This document shows, piece after piece, positions 8,564 through 16,983 of a DNA stretch of 64,000 bases. Source of the stretch: CAVXYG01 sp963766005 (lineage in GTDB: Bacteria > Actinomycetota > Actinomycetes > S36-B12 > GCA-2699445); NCBI GenBank assembly GCA_963766005.1, contig CAVXYG010000004.1:1-64000 (forward strand), in the 5' to 3' direction. Position 1 is the stretch's first letter, and each line of letters begins with the position of its first letter. The notes under the pieces were generated by a model. That model worked only from the letters and a program-made list of their open reading frames with translations, had not been told where the DNA came from and searched no databases. The translations under genes were made by a program, and so were the position numbers.

Positions 8564-9328
8564 ATGAGGTGGCTCAGCCCAGCCCTGGCGGGCTTCCTGG
8601 TCGTCGGCTGCTCGTCCGGTGGCGACCCGGTGCCGACGCCGGCAGTCACCGCGACCGTCACGGTCGCGCCAGCCCCGACGGCCGCCGCTTCTCCGGCGGA
8701 CACCGAGGACGCGAAGCAACGCGACTCCTCGCTGGATCTCCCGTTGATCGAGGCGGCTGCCGCGGGCAATGCCGACGGCGTGCAGGACCTGCTGGCCCGC
8801 GGTGCGAGCGTGCGGGCGACCGACGACGCGGGGCGCACTCCGCTGGTCGCGGCTGCCTATGGCAACCATGTCCGGGTGGCGCAGATCCTGGTCGCGGCGG
8901 GCGCGGAGCCCAACGAGAAGGACCGCACCGTGCAGAGCCCCTACCTCATCGCCACCAGCGAGGTCGGCGATGACCCTGCGCTGCTGGATGTGCTGCTTGG
9001 AGCAGAGGCGGATGTCGACTCCCGCGACTCCTTCAACGGCACGGGTCTTATCCGGGCCGCCGACCGGGGCTATCCGCGCATCATCGAGCGCCTGCTTGCG
9101 ACCGACATCGAGGTCAACCATGTCAACCGGCTCGGCTGGACGGCGCTGCACGAGGCGATCGTCCTGGGCGATGGCGGTCCCGCATATGTCGAGGTCGTAC
9201 AGCTTCTGGTGGACGCCGGTGCGGCGGTCAACCTGGAGGGCAACGGCCAGCGCCCGCTGACCCAGGCCACTGACCGCGGCTACACCGAGATCGCTGAGGT
9301 GCTGCGAGCCGCGGGCGCCCAACCGTGA
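8564..9328 (+). CDS. Ankyrin-repeat lipoprotein
   Basis: Predicted exported lipoprotein of 254 residues. The signal peptide MRWLSPALAGFLVVGC ends in a lipobox (VVGC, Cys16). A Pro/Ala/Thr-rich linker reaches residue 55. About five ankyrin repeats follow: PLIEAAAAGNADGVQDLLARG, TPLVAAAYGNHVRVAQIL, a degenerate repeat with LLDVLLGAEADV, GLIRAADRGYPRIIERLL, and ALHEAIVLGDGGPAYVEVVQ running into PLTQATDRGYTEIAEVL. Ankyrin stacks bind partner proteins, and the lipid anchor would place the stack on the outer face of the membrane. The partner is unknown. It has a leaderless-type promoter and no operon partner. Confidence 0.85.
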   Translation: MRWLSPALAGFLVVGCSSGGDPVPTPAVTATVTVAPAPTAAASPADTEDAKQRDSSLDLPLIEAAAAGNADGVQDLLARGASVRATDDAGRTPLVAAAYGNHVRVAQILVAAGAEPNEKDRTVQSPYLIATSEVGDDPALLDVLLGAEADVDSRDSFNGTGLIRAADRGYPRIIERLLATDIEVNHVNRLGWTALHEAIVLGDGGPAYVEVVQLLVDAGAAVNLEGNGQRPLTQATDRGYTEIAEVLRAAGAQP

Positions 9329-9579
9329 ACGGCTGACAGGAGGGCGGGCGCGAACATATCCACTGGCAGCATCGCTGAATCAGGCGGCTGCCACCGCGCT
9401 CGAGCCCGTCGACTGCTGCCGCCGACTCGGGGTGCCCTTTCGTGCTCGACGTCGAGATCCGATCGCCTCGATCCGGCGTGAAGGAATCGCAGCGTCCGTG
9501 GAGCCCGCCACTCAACTCGCTGGGCACCTGCGGAAGTCGCTGGTCGCGCGCGTGGGCGGCGTTGTCCTGTTCTGGTCCG
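9329..9579. other. Gene-free stretch before the truncated ABC gene
   Basis: Two hundred and fifty bases after the ankyrin gene with no supported coding sequence. The N-terminus of the ABC ATPase fragment cannot be placed here. Confidence 0.35.
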
Positions 9580-9684
9580 CGGAAAGCGTTCGGGTCGATG
9601 CGGGCGGTGGATGGGGTTGACCTGGCGGTCCCGCGCGGCTCGTTCTACGGGCTGGCCGGGCCGAACGGCGCGGGCAAGACCACG
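9580..9684 (+). pseudogene. ABC transporter ATP-binding protein, N-terminal fragment
   Basis: About 35 codons match the start of an ABC ATPase of the drug- or multidrug-export type: RKAFGSMRAVDGVDLAVPRG, then SFYGLAGPNGAGKTT with an intact Walker A. The match stops right after Walker A; the Q-loop, signature and Walker B regions are absent, and the next bases belong to a minus-strand transposase-like relic. This is a true truncation, probably caused by insertion or deletion at about 9685. Confidence 0.65.
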
Positions 9685-9773
9685 CGGTCGACCCGGATGA
9701 TCGGGGTCGGCGTTGACGAGGCGGTCGCCAAGGGACTGACCGCTTCCAGCCTGCGTCTTCCTTCAGCCGTCGA

Positions 9774-9887
9774 AACGAACTCGCCCGAGCCGTGAATATC
9801 GCGCCACGACACGTCGTGCTCCCCGGCCACATCGGAGACCAGCCCGTTGGAACCGGCGATGCAAGTCGCCACCCTGGTCCGTGGCCA
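9774..9887 (-). mobile_element. ISL3-family transposase remnant
   Basis: A minus-strand frame reads PRTRVATCIAGSNGLVSDVA, then GEHDVSWRDIHG. This resembles the helix-turn-helix stretch before the catalytic domain of actinobacterial ISL3 transposases (pattern R-xx-xxAxx-..-VA-xxHxxSWxxVxxA). Neither the zinc-ribbon N-terminus nor the DDE domain can be followed, and no terminal repeats were found. It abuts the truncated ABC ATPase gene, which suggests the element disrupted it. The match is short, so the family assignment is tentative. Confidence 0.35.
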
Positions 9888-10050
9888 GTCGGCCGACCCG
9901 CGTGAGCAGCTCTGCAGACGCCATCGTGAACGCCCTCGGGGCACTCAACTCGCAAGTGCCGAGGCCAACTGGGCGGGGTTGACGTACCTGACGAATCGGC
10001 GGTGACGTGGGGCCGCGTGCTGCCATCGGCGCGGGGCCCTGGCATGGCTG

Positions 10051-11203
10051 TCAGGCCCGCAGTTGAGCGGGCAGCCAGGGGTATGGGTCGATCAGGGCGA
10101 CTCTGTCCGATCGGGCGTCGATGGCGATGCGGCGCAGGCGTTGGCTGGCCGTGGAGAAGCGCCCGCGCGTCTGCCCAACCGCGTCGAGCAGCCCGGTGGC
10201 GACCAACTGGTTGAGGTCGCGAGTTGCGGTGCGTTCCTCGATCCCGGCTCGCTTGACGTAGCCCGGCCGACGAACGCGGTACCCGAGGATCGCGTCGAAG
10301 AGCTGGGTCGCCGACGCGTTCGGGCAGCCCGTGCTCGGTGATCAGGGAGTCGATCGCAGTCCACGTGGCTTCGGCTTCCCGGAAGCGGCGCCGCAGGGTC
10401 TGGGCCTGCATGTGGTGGGCGCGCAGATTGAACTTCACCCACAGCCCGGCGTCGTTGCCCGGGCTCCAGGTTCCCCCGCCGGTGAGCGCCAGGACGCGGT
10501 AGTAGTCCTCGGTGTTGCGGCCCAGCCACTCCTCGATGCTGGAGAACGTCGGCTCGAGGACCTGGTCGCGTGCCATGACCAGGGTCTGCAGCGCGCGGGC
10601 CATGCGCCCGTTGCCGTCCCGAAACGGGTGGATCATCACCAGATTGAGGTGCGCCATCGCCGCATCGACCATCGGCTCGCCGAGATCGTCGTTCAACGTC
10701 TCGGCCAACTGGTCGACGAGGTCGGGAACCAGCACCGCGTCCGGCCCCTCGTAGACCACCTCGCCGGTCGACTCGTCCTGCACGTCCACCGCCCCGGTCC
10801 GGAACCTACCGGGGTCCTTGACCAGGTCGTGCTCGACCAGCATGAAGTGCAACGAACGCAGCAGTTGGGAGTCCACGCCGAACCCGGACTCGGGAGCCAT
10901 CCGCAGGACATAGGTCAGCACCCGTCGATAGCCGATGATCTCCGCCCAGGTCCGCTCGTCCGCCGACAGTGGCGGCTGCTCGTCCACCGCGGCCACCGCG
11001 TCCTCTGCGGAAACCGTGTAGCCCTCGATGGTGTTCGACCCCCGGATCGCCCGAGCCTGAGTCGTGCGGCGCAACCCACCCGACCACCTCCGCGGCACCC
11101 GCAGCACGTCCGCCAGCGCGACGCGCATGGAGCGCACGTCGTCGATCACCTGAGCATCTTCCAAGTCGACCTCAGGCGCGTGGAACAGCAGCTGCTCGTC
11201 CAT
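10051..11203 (-). CDS. Fic-domain protein (class II), one frameshift
   Basis: Probable AMP-transferase acting on host proteins in the same cell. From the ATG at 11203, residues 56-61 (SNTIEG) match the inhibitory-helix motif [S/T]xxxE[G/N] of class II Fic proteins. The catalytic motif HPFRDGNGRMAR lies at 192-203, inside an otherwise complete Fic fold. After about residue 290 (near 10330) the frame changes. The other frame continues naturally with LFDAILGYRVRRPGYV, a winged-helix-like NQLVATGLLDAVG, and ends WLPAQLRA at 10051. The span is 3n+1, so one inserted base explains it. No dedicated antitoxin gene is adjacent. A TTG start 15 bases upstream is possible. Confidence 0.8.
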
Positions 11204-11682
11204 GTCCCAATGCCCCAATCATTCGGACACCAGCCCAACGTGTGGCGCAATGATCAAGACATAGAGACAATCGGGGTGCCGTGAATGCACACCGCAGAGC
11301 CGCGAGATGCCCTGGACGGTGGATCGGCCGCCGCTGATGATCGTGCATACGGCTGGGGGGTAACGGGGCCGGCTGCCCGGCTGCGATCCTGCCTCAGGCG
11401 GCTCTCAGCTGCTGGGCGTTTCCTGACGTTGCCGCTGCCGCAAGCGGTTGCCTCGCTCGTGTCTGGCGGCACCGTCTCGCCGCCAGAACAGCAGCCGCGC
11501 CGCCGACGTGGCGTTTGCCGCCTGTGCACAGCCTCCGGATGCAGTGCACCCACCCGCGAGGGGCCGACGACAGGTCCCCGTTCGCGGCTGGTGACACGTT
11601 CCTTGGCAGCGCCCTACTCCCTGGCTGCGAGCGCCGCGGAAGCAATTCCGGCATTTCGGCGTTCTGGTGGGACGTGAACAGG
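11204..11682. other. Intergenic region between Fic and flavoprotein genes
   Basis: About 480 bases between divergent genes. Open frames exist on both strands but none resembles a protein family. It should hold both promoters; no clear site was identified. Confidence 0.35.
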
Positions 11683-12963
11683 ATGCAGCAACAGACCGTG
11701 CCCGGAGTCCTCGTGGTCGGGGGCGGGTATGCCGGTCTCCATGCCGTGCGGGCCGTCGAGCGGGCGGGCGTCGACGTCACGCTGGTCGACGCATCCCCCG
11801 AACACTCGTTCGTGACCCGGCTCGCTGCCGTCGCCGGCGGAACTGCGCCCGAGTCCGACGCGTCTGTCCCGCTGGACCAGTTGGTCGACAGGCTGCTGAT
11901 CGGCCGGATGTCCGCTGTCGGTGACGGCTGGATCCGGCTCGAAGACGGCCGCACCTTCCATGCTGACGCCGTCGTTGTGACGACCGGTGCGGGGACTTCG
12001 CAGCCGCCGATCCCCGGGTTCGATCTTGCCGCCACCCTGCGGACCGCTGCCGACGCCCGCACACTGCGCGGGAGGATCGCCGAAGCCGACTCCGTGGTGG
12101 TGGTGGGCGGCGGCGCCACCGGTGTGCAGCTCGCCGCGGCCACTGCCCATGCTCATCCGAAGACGGCGGTCCACCTGGTCGAGGCGGGGACCTCGCTGCT
12201 GCCCGGGATGGCGCCGGCTCTGGGTCGAAACGCGGCGCGCATCCTCGATCAGCGCGGCGTCCAGGTCCACCTCGAGACCTCCGTGGCCGAGATTTCCGAG
12301 GAGGGCGTGCTCACGTCGCAGGGACGAATCTCAGGGATGGTCGTCTGGGTGGGTGGCTTCGCCGCCGACGCGGGGTCCCTCGGACTCCCCGTCGACACCG
12401 CGGGCCGCGTGGTCGTGAACGACGACCTCTCCGTGGAGTCGATGGAGCGGACCTTCGCCGCCGGGGATATCGCCGCCCACAAGGCCGCCGGGGGCGCGCA
12501 GTTGCCGATGTCGGCGCAGGTCGCCGTTCGCGCTGGCTCCGCGGCGGGCCGGAATGCCGCCCGTCGCACGAAGAACGCGGAGACCCGCCCGGTACAACTC
12601 GCCCAGATGGGGTGGGTGATGGACCTCGGCGGCCGTCGCGGCCTGGCAGAGCTCGGCCCGCTCCCGGGCGCGACGCTGGATCTCGGCGGACGACGGCTGG
12701 CCCTGGGTCCCTTCCCGCTGGCGGCCCCGCTGCTCGATGTGATGCCGCCGCTCCTGCACGACGGGATCGACGCCAAGAACCTGCTGGAGATCGCGGGGCC
12801 GGGCGTGCTGCTCCCCTGGAACCCGCGCTTCGCCGCTTGGCCGGGCATTCGCGGGAGGGTGCCGAACCCGCCGTCACCGCTGCGTCGGATACCTCGGGCG
12901 CGGCCTCAATCCCTGCCGGCCCGGCATGCCGGCCAGTGGGCCGCCCGGCTGAGGCGTGCGTAG
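11683..12963 (+). CDS. FAD-dependent oxidoreductase, type II NADH dehydrogenase-like
   Basis: Pyridine nucleotide-disulfide oxidoreductase of 426 residues related to NDH-2 and to FAD-dependent ferredoxin or quinone reductases. The N-terminal FAD motif is VLVVGGGYAGLHAVRAVE, a second dinucleotide fold has SVVVVGGGATGVQLAA, and the FAD-closing ERTFAAGDIA motif is present. Unlike many NDH-2 proteins it lacks an obvious C-terminal amphipathic membrane anchor, although the tail (about 370-426) is Pro/Arg-rich. The ATG at 11683 is my choice; a GTG nine bases earlier is possible. No operon partner is present. If membrane-bound it would feed electrons to menaquinone for the bcc-aa3 branch encoded elsewhere in the window. 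Confidence 0.8.
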   Translation: MQQQTVPGVLVVGGGYAGLHAVRAVERAGVDVTLVDASPEHSFVTRLAAVAGGTAPESDASVPLDQLVDRLLIGRMSAVGDGWIRLEDGRTFHADAVVVTTGAGTSQPPIPGFDLAATLRTAADARTLRGRIAEADSVVVVGGGATGVQLAAATAHAHPKTAVHLVEAGTSLLPGMAPALGRNAARILDQRGVQVHLETSVAEISEEGVLTSQGRISGMVVWVGGFAADAGSLGLPVDTAGRVVVNDDLSVESMERTFAAGDIAAHKAAGGAQLPMSAQVAVRAGSAAGRNAARRTKNAETRPVQLAQMGWVMDLGGRRGLAELGPLPGATLDLGGRRLALGPFPLAAPLLDVMPPLLHDGIDAKNLLEIAGPGVLLPWNPRFAAWPGIRGRVPNPPSPLRRIPRARPQSLPARHAGQWAARLRRA

Positions 12964-13156
12964 ATGGCCCAGTGCTCCGGAAGGCGCGCCGGGCCGCAAA
13001 GGTAGGCGCTTTGGTGCCGGGCCATTCGTGGAGGCGGGCAGGACAGTGCCGCAGTCGTGTCGGGAGGGCTGTTCCCCGGGTCGAGGTCTCTAGCCGGTGC
13101 TGTGGGAGCGATTGAGCGCGGGCGCCGCCCATAGTCCAGGGATCAGCTCGGCTCGC
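12964..13156. other. Intergenic sequence
   Basis: Nothing recognisable between the flavoprotein stop and the IS481 relic. Confidence 0.35.
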
Positions 13157-13262
13157 CCGGCGACCGACAGGCGTCAAAGGGGCGTTAGCGTGAGTCACGA
13201 GGACCTCCGTGGATCGGAAGAGTTGTGGTGACCCCTTCGATACCGGAGGTCCTCACCCCACG
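13157..13262 (-). mobile_element. IS481-family element, 5' end remnant
   Basis: On the minus strand a GTG at 13198 starts VTHANAPLTPVGRR, the characteristic N-terminus of IS481-family transposases, and the match is lost after about 14 codons. Just upstream is an 11-bp perfect inverted repeat, GAGGACCTCCG (13199-13209) and CGGAGGTCCTC (13244-13254), in the place where such elements carry their left end and promoter. The rest of the transposase and the right end are missing, so this is a decayed end rather than a mobile element. Confidence 0.65.
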
Positions 13263-13438
13263 TCAGCCGCGTTCACCACCTCCAGAGGAACTCCAGGTGC
13301 AGTCCCCACGGACGTTGTGCCCGGCTGACGCAGGTTCCCGCAGCGGGTCGCAGTGCAACAGAGACGCGATCCGCCCGGGGTCGGCGGTCATCGCGTGGGC
13401 GCTGGGGCGGGACCATGCGGCAGCATGGCGGGGTGAGG

Positions 13439-14545
13439 ATGACCGCCTCGGACGCGCTGGCGCTGCGCATGCGCAGCCTGCTCCTGGCCGGGACATCGTC
13501 GAGGACCCTGGTCAGGGCCGATTCGGTCGCTGCTGTCGTCACCTGGTTCGGGGCGATGCAGGCGCAGGACTATGTCAGCGGCCTGTGGTCGCTCGGGGTT
13601 CGCCTGCCTGCGATGACCCGGACCGAGGTCGAGGCCGCTCTGGAGCGAGGCGAGGCCGTGCGGACCTGGCCGATGCGGGGCACGATCCATCTCGTCCCGG
13701 CGGCCGACGCCCGCTGGATGGTCGAGGTGCTCGGGGCGCGGGCCCTGGCCCGGGCGGCCCGCCGTCGGGCTGACCTGGGGCTGGACGAGGCCACCGCCGA
13801 GCGGGCTGTTGACGTGCTCGGTACCGCGCTGGCCGGCGGCGGCCGCCTGACCCGGGCGCAGTGCCTGGCCGTGCTGGCCGAGGCGGGGATCCCTGCGGAC
13901 GGCCAGCGCGGCTATCACCTGCTCAGGTTCGCCAGCCAGCGGGGAGTCACCTGCATGGCCCCGAACCGGGGGACCGAGCAGACCTTCGTCCTGCTCGACG
14001 AGTGGGTCGGCCGCTCGAACCGGCCGAGCCGGGACGAGGCGCTGGCCACGATCGCCGTCCGCTATGTGCGCAGCCACGGTCCGGTGCCCCGCAGCGACCT
14101 CGCCGGCTGGACGGGCCTGACCTCGGCCGACACGGCCGCTGCCGTGGCCGCGGCTGGAGATGCCCTGACGACGGTGGAGGTGGACGGCGTGGCGATGCTC
14201 ATGGCGTCCGAGGCGCTCGCCGACGACCCGCCGCCGCTGCCGGACACGGTGCTGGCCCTCCCGGGGTTCGACGAGTACCTGATCGGCTACAAGGACCGGA
14301 CGCTCATGGTCGAGGCTGCACATGCGCAGGCGATCATCCCGGGCGGCAACGGGGTCTTCCAGGCCACCATCGTGCGCGCGGGGCGGGTCATCGGGACCTG
14401 GACCCGGTCCAGCACCACGGCCCGCACCGTCGTCACCGTCGTCGCCCTCGAGCCGCTGCACTCGCGCGACCGCCGTGAGGTCGAGGCCGCGTTCGAGCGC
14501 TACGCGCACTTCGTCGACACCCCGGTCCACGTGCGTTGGCCCTAG
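13439..14545 (+). CDS. Winged-helix DNA-binding protein, AlkZ-like glycosylase family
   Basis: A 368-residue member of the HTH_42/AlkZ family. Characterised members (AlkZ, YcaQ) are DNA glycosylases that unhook interstrand crosslinks or excise alkylated bases. It shows the family N-terminus with VRADSVAAVVTWFGAMQAQD, a catalytic-region candidate MTRTEVEAALERGEAVRTW, MRGTIHLVPAADARWM, and the C-terminal LPGFDEYLIGYKDR, PGGNGVFQATIV and GTWTRSSTT. The QxQ-type catalytic motif of AlkZ corresponds to QAQ in FGAMQAQDY. The ATG at 13439 follows GGGGTGAGG; another ATG eight codons earlier is possible. A decayed relative of its C-terminus lies at 3.9 kb. It probably acts alone. Confidence 0.85.
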   Translation: MTASDALALRMRSLLLAGTSSRTLVRADSVAAVVTWFGAMQAQDYVSGLWSLGVRLPAMTRTEVEAALERGEAVRTWPMRGTIHLVPAADARWMVEVLGARALARAARRRADLGLDEATAERAVDVLGTALAGGGRLTRAQCLAVLAEAGIPADGQRGYHLLRFASQRGVTCMAPNRGTEQTFVLLDEWVGRSNRPSRDEALATIAVRYVRSHGPVPRSDLAGWTGLTSADTAAAVAAAGDALTTVEVDGVAMLMASEALADDPPPLPDTVLALPGFDEYLIGYKDRTLMVEAAHAQAIIPGGNGVFQATIVRAGRVIGTWTRSSTTARTVVTVVALEPLHSRDRREVEAAFERYAHFVDTPVHVRWP

Positions 14546-14719
14546 GCAACCCACGGTCCGACCCGGCAGCCGACATCCTTCGCAGGAGTGAGCAGCCGAG
14601 CCCGCGACTGCCCCGGTGCCGACGAACGCACCGGCGCCACCCTCCAGCCCGGGGCCGCACACGATAGGCGGCGATGTGGGGCGCCGCCGCTGCGCGGGGT
14701 TCGGTTGGACTCCCGCCTG
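14546..14719. other. Intergenic sequence
   Basis: No gene seen between the AlkZ-like stop and the PIN-domain relic. Confidence 0.35.
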
Positions 14720-14875
14720 GAGTCGCTCGGTGGGCTGTCCAGTGATGCCGGCGATGAGCTCGAAGTCCCTGTCGAGGTGCGGCACGGTCAGCCCGGCCAG
14801 TGCGGCGGTGGCGGCGATGAGCACGTCGAGGATGGATGGCGCCCGGCGCCGGCCCTGGACCGCCAGCAGCAACGG
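14720..14875 (-). pseudogene. VapC-type PIN-domain toxin, C-terminal remnant
   Basis: A minus-strand frame reads LLLAVQGRRRAPSILDVLIA, then ATAALAGLTVPHLDRDFELI, then AGITGQPTERL. This matches the last third of actinobacterial VapC ribonucleases, including the conserved D (DVLIAA) and the DRDF aspartates of the PIN active site. The N-terminal half with the first catalytic aspartate is absent and no VapB antitoxin is visible, so it is an inactive relic of a toxin-antitoxin module. Confidence 0.6.
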
Positions 14876-14990
14876 ACCTCCGCAGCCTTGGCTGTGCGCG
14901 ACGGGCGGCGGACTGACGTACTCGACTCCCCAGAACCGGATGGGCGCCCTGCGGGCAAGAGGCTCGCGGTGATCGAGTTCGGAGGCCCGA

Positions 14991-15002
14991 TACCGTCGCG
15001 GT
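14991..15002 (+). promoter_or_regulatory. Leaderless-type promoter of MTHFR-like gene
   Basis: TACCGT (14991-14996) fits TAnnnT and lies six bases before the GTG at 15003. No ribosome binding site is present. Confidence 0.45.
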
Positions 15003-15923
15003 GTGGACCTCGTCGATCGCGTCAGCTCCGGTCGGGGAGACTTCGTTCTCTTCGCGATCACGCCTCCCAGGCAGTCGACGCCCGCCGAGCGGCTACCGGA
15101 GATTGCTCGGGCCACCATCGACCGACTGACCCACCTCGACCTCGACGGCCTTGTCCTCTACGACATCGATGACGAGAGTTCCCGCAACCCGGTCGAACGC
15201 CCGTTCCCGTTCAGCCCGACGGTCGATCCTTCCGAATATCGAGTTGACCACCTGCAGCCTTGGCGGACGCCGGTGATCGTCTACCGCGCGGTCGGCAAGT
15301 ACCAGCGCGAAGATCTGCGAACCTGGATCTCCCAGCAGGACCCCCGGCGCACCTTGACCGTGATGGTCGGTGCTGCGTCGAGCGGTGCGGCCCCTGCGGT
15401 CTCGCTCGCTGGCGCTCAGGCGATGCGCGCCGACCTCAACCCCGACCTGCTGCTCGGCGGAGTCGCTATTCCGGAGCGGCACAGTCGTCGCGAGAACGAG
15501 CACCTGCGCCTGATCGCGAAGCAGCAGGCTGGCTGCCGGTTCTTCGTGACCCAAGTGGTCTACGATCTCAACGCCGCGAAGAACCTCGTGTCCGACTACC
15601 GCTATGAGTGTGCATCGCGCGGGCTGGACCCGGTGCCGATCGTCTTCACGTTCTCGGTCTGCGGCTCCAGGAAGACTCTTGAGTTTCTGCGCTGGCTCGG
15701 GGTCGACGTCCCGAGGTGGATCGAGAACGACCTCCGACACGCGACCAACCCGTTGGCGGCATCGTTGGAGCAAGCCGCCACGACAGCAGTCGAGCTCATC
15801 GACTACTGCCGGCGGCTAGGTGTGCCGTCCGGCCTGAACGTGGAGAGCGTCTCGATCCGGCGCGAAGAAATCGAAGCGTCCGTCGAGCTGGCGGCCCAAC
15901 TGGCGGCGCACCAGCGGAAATAG
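15003..15923 (+). CDS. Methylenetetrahydrofolate reductase-like protein
   Basis: A 306-residue TIM-barrel protein related to 5,10-methylenetetrahydrofolate reductase (MetF). It has the strand-1 FVLFAITPPR, LVLYDIDDESSR, the AIPERHSRRENEHLRLIAKQ segment corresponding to the MetF region with the substrate helix, and the family hallmark CRFFVTQVVYDLN. It differs from canonical MetF in the N-terminal acid-rich region, so it may be one of the MetF-like flavoproteins of unknown substrate. I assign the fold with confidence and the reaction only tentatively. The GTG at 15003 has a leaderless-type promoter. It is monocistronic. Confidence 0.75.
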   Translation: MDLVDRVSSGRGDFVLFAITPPRQSTPAERLPEIARATIDRLTHLDLDGLVLYDIDDESSRNPVERPFPFSPTVDPSEYRVDHLQPWRTPVIVYRAVGKYQREDLRTWISQQDPRRTLTVMVGAASSGAAPAVSLAGAQAMRADLNPDLLLGGVAIPERHSRRENEHLRLIAKQQAGCRFFVTQVVYDLNAAKNLVSDYRYECASRGLDPVPIVFTFSVCGSRKTLEFLRWLGVDVPRWIENDLRHATNPLAASLEQAATTAVELIDYCRRLGVPSGLNVESVSIRREEIEASVELAAQLAAHQRK

Positions 15924-16268
15924 CCGGTCGAAGCGGAGAACGCGACGGTGAGCAGCAACACGGCAACCAGCGGCGGTGGTGGAATCGCCAGCTTCGGCAG
16001 TCCGACCCGTTGCGCCCTGGTGTGCTCGCGGGAGCACCGCGAGCACAGAGACCCGTGAACGGCGTTGCTCGGATCACGCAACCAGCGCATCGCCGCTGCG
16101 GGGCCGCATGACGGTCGTGATCCAGACTGCGGCAGCCGTCTGGCCGGCCTGCCGCTCTTCGCCAGCGTGGCTGTGGAATTGGTCGAAGGACTGCGCGGCC
16201 CCCGCACCGCCCGCAGGCGTTCAGGGCCGCTGAAGCCCTAGCTCCAGCCCATCGAGCCGGAAGTCTGC
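15924..16268. other. Gene-free stretch
   Basis: About 345 bases between convergent genes. A minus-strand open frame here includes CSRCSREH and a hydrophobic PPPPLVAVLLLTVAF segment, which could be a very small membrane protein. It has no clear start signal and overlaps the MTHFR-like gene, so I do not call it. Confidence 0.3.
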
Positions 16269-16868
16269 TCAGCCGCGCCCGAAGAAGGTGGGCTTGACCC
16301 GTGGCGGGGGTACCCGGAGCTTGCGGACCTGCAGGGCGCGCATCCCGCCGTAGAACATGGAGCCCTTGCGATCGGCCTTGTCCGGCCACTGCTCCTTCAA
16401 CGAGCGGTTGAGGGTGACCAGGGTCCAGACCATCTCCACGGCGACGAAGGCCGTCGTGGCGAACCAGATCAGGGACATCGACGCCTGGAATCTCGGGTTC
16501 GGGATGAACCCGGCGACGAGGATGCCAAGGGCGATGAAGACGAAGTACTCCGAGATGCGGCGTCGGCGGTCGATGGTGTCGCGGATGTAGGCGCGCACCT
16601 CGCCCTGGTCGCGCGCCGGGAGGTAGCGCTCGTCACCGGACATGAGTCCGGCTCGGGCCTGCGCCCGCTCCTGACGCGCCCGTTGCTTCTGGGCCTTCTT
16701 GGCCGCCTTGGGGTCCGCCGGAATCCGCCGCGCTTGGCGCCGCGCGGCCTCGGCATCCTTGCGGCTGGGCGTCGGGCGGCCCTTTGGCGACTGTGGGTCC
16801 TCATGAACCGCGGGCTCGTGCCGCGCGACCGGCTCCGGCTCCTGCGTCGTCTGCTTGCGTCCAAACAC
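16269..16868 (-). CDS. DUF3043 membrane protein
   Basis: A 199-residue actinobacterial protein. The first 95 residues are polar and strongly basic with many K/R/A (a PTPSRKDAEAARRQARR stretch typical of the family). Then come YIRDTIDRRRRISEYF and two membrane helices, FVFIALGILVAGFI and LIWFATTAFVAVEMVWTLVTL, with a short tail. The family's function is not established. The start is the GTG at 16868, since the open frame upstream runs into the psp promoter region. It diverges from pspA with a 115-base gap. Confidence 0.85.
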   Translation of the reverse strand: MFGRKQTTQEPEPVARHEPAVHEDPQSPKGRPTPSRKDAEAARRQARRIPADPKAAKKAQKQRARQERAQARAGLMSGDERYLPARDQGEVRAYIRDTIDRRRRISEYFVFIALGILVAGFIPNPRFQASMSLIWFATTAFVAVEMVWTLVTLNRSLKEQWPDKADRKGSMFYGGMRALQVRKLRVPPPRVKPTFFGRG

Positions 16869-16983
16869 CACTCCAGGGTAAGTCACGCAGCGGGCCATCC
16901 GGTGGACCGAACAGCGCGATGGCCCGACGGTGGCACTACGCTGGAGGCGTCGAGCGTCATTTAGTGATCGGGGAGGCCCGCGG

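Noticed and set aside
14616..14972. Plus-strand frame of 118 codons over the PIN-domain relic
   Set aside because: The VapC-like match on the minus strand explains the sequence better.
15803..16207. Minus-strand frame with CSRCSREH and one hydrophobic stretch
   Set aside because: Overlaps the MTHFR-like gene and lacks a start signal; possible but not supported.
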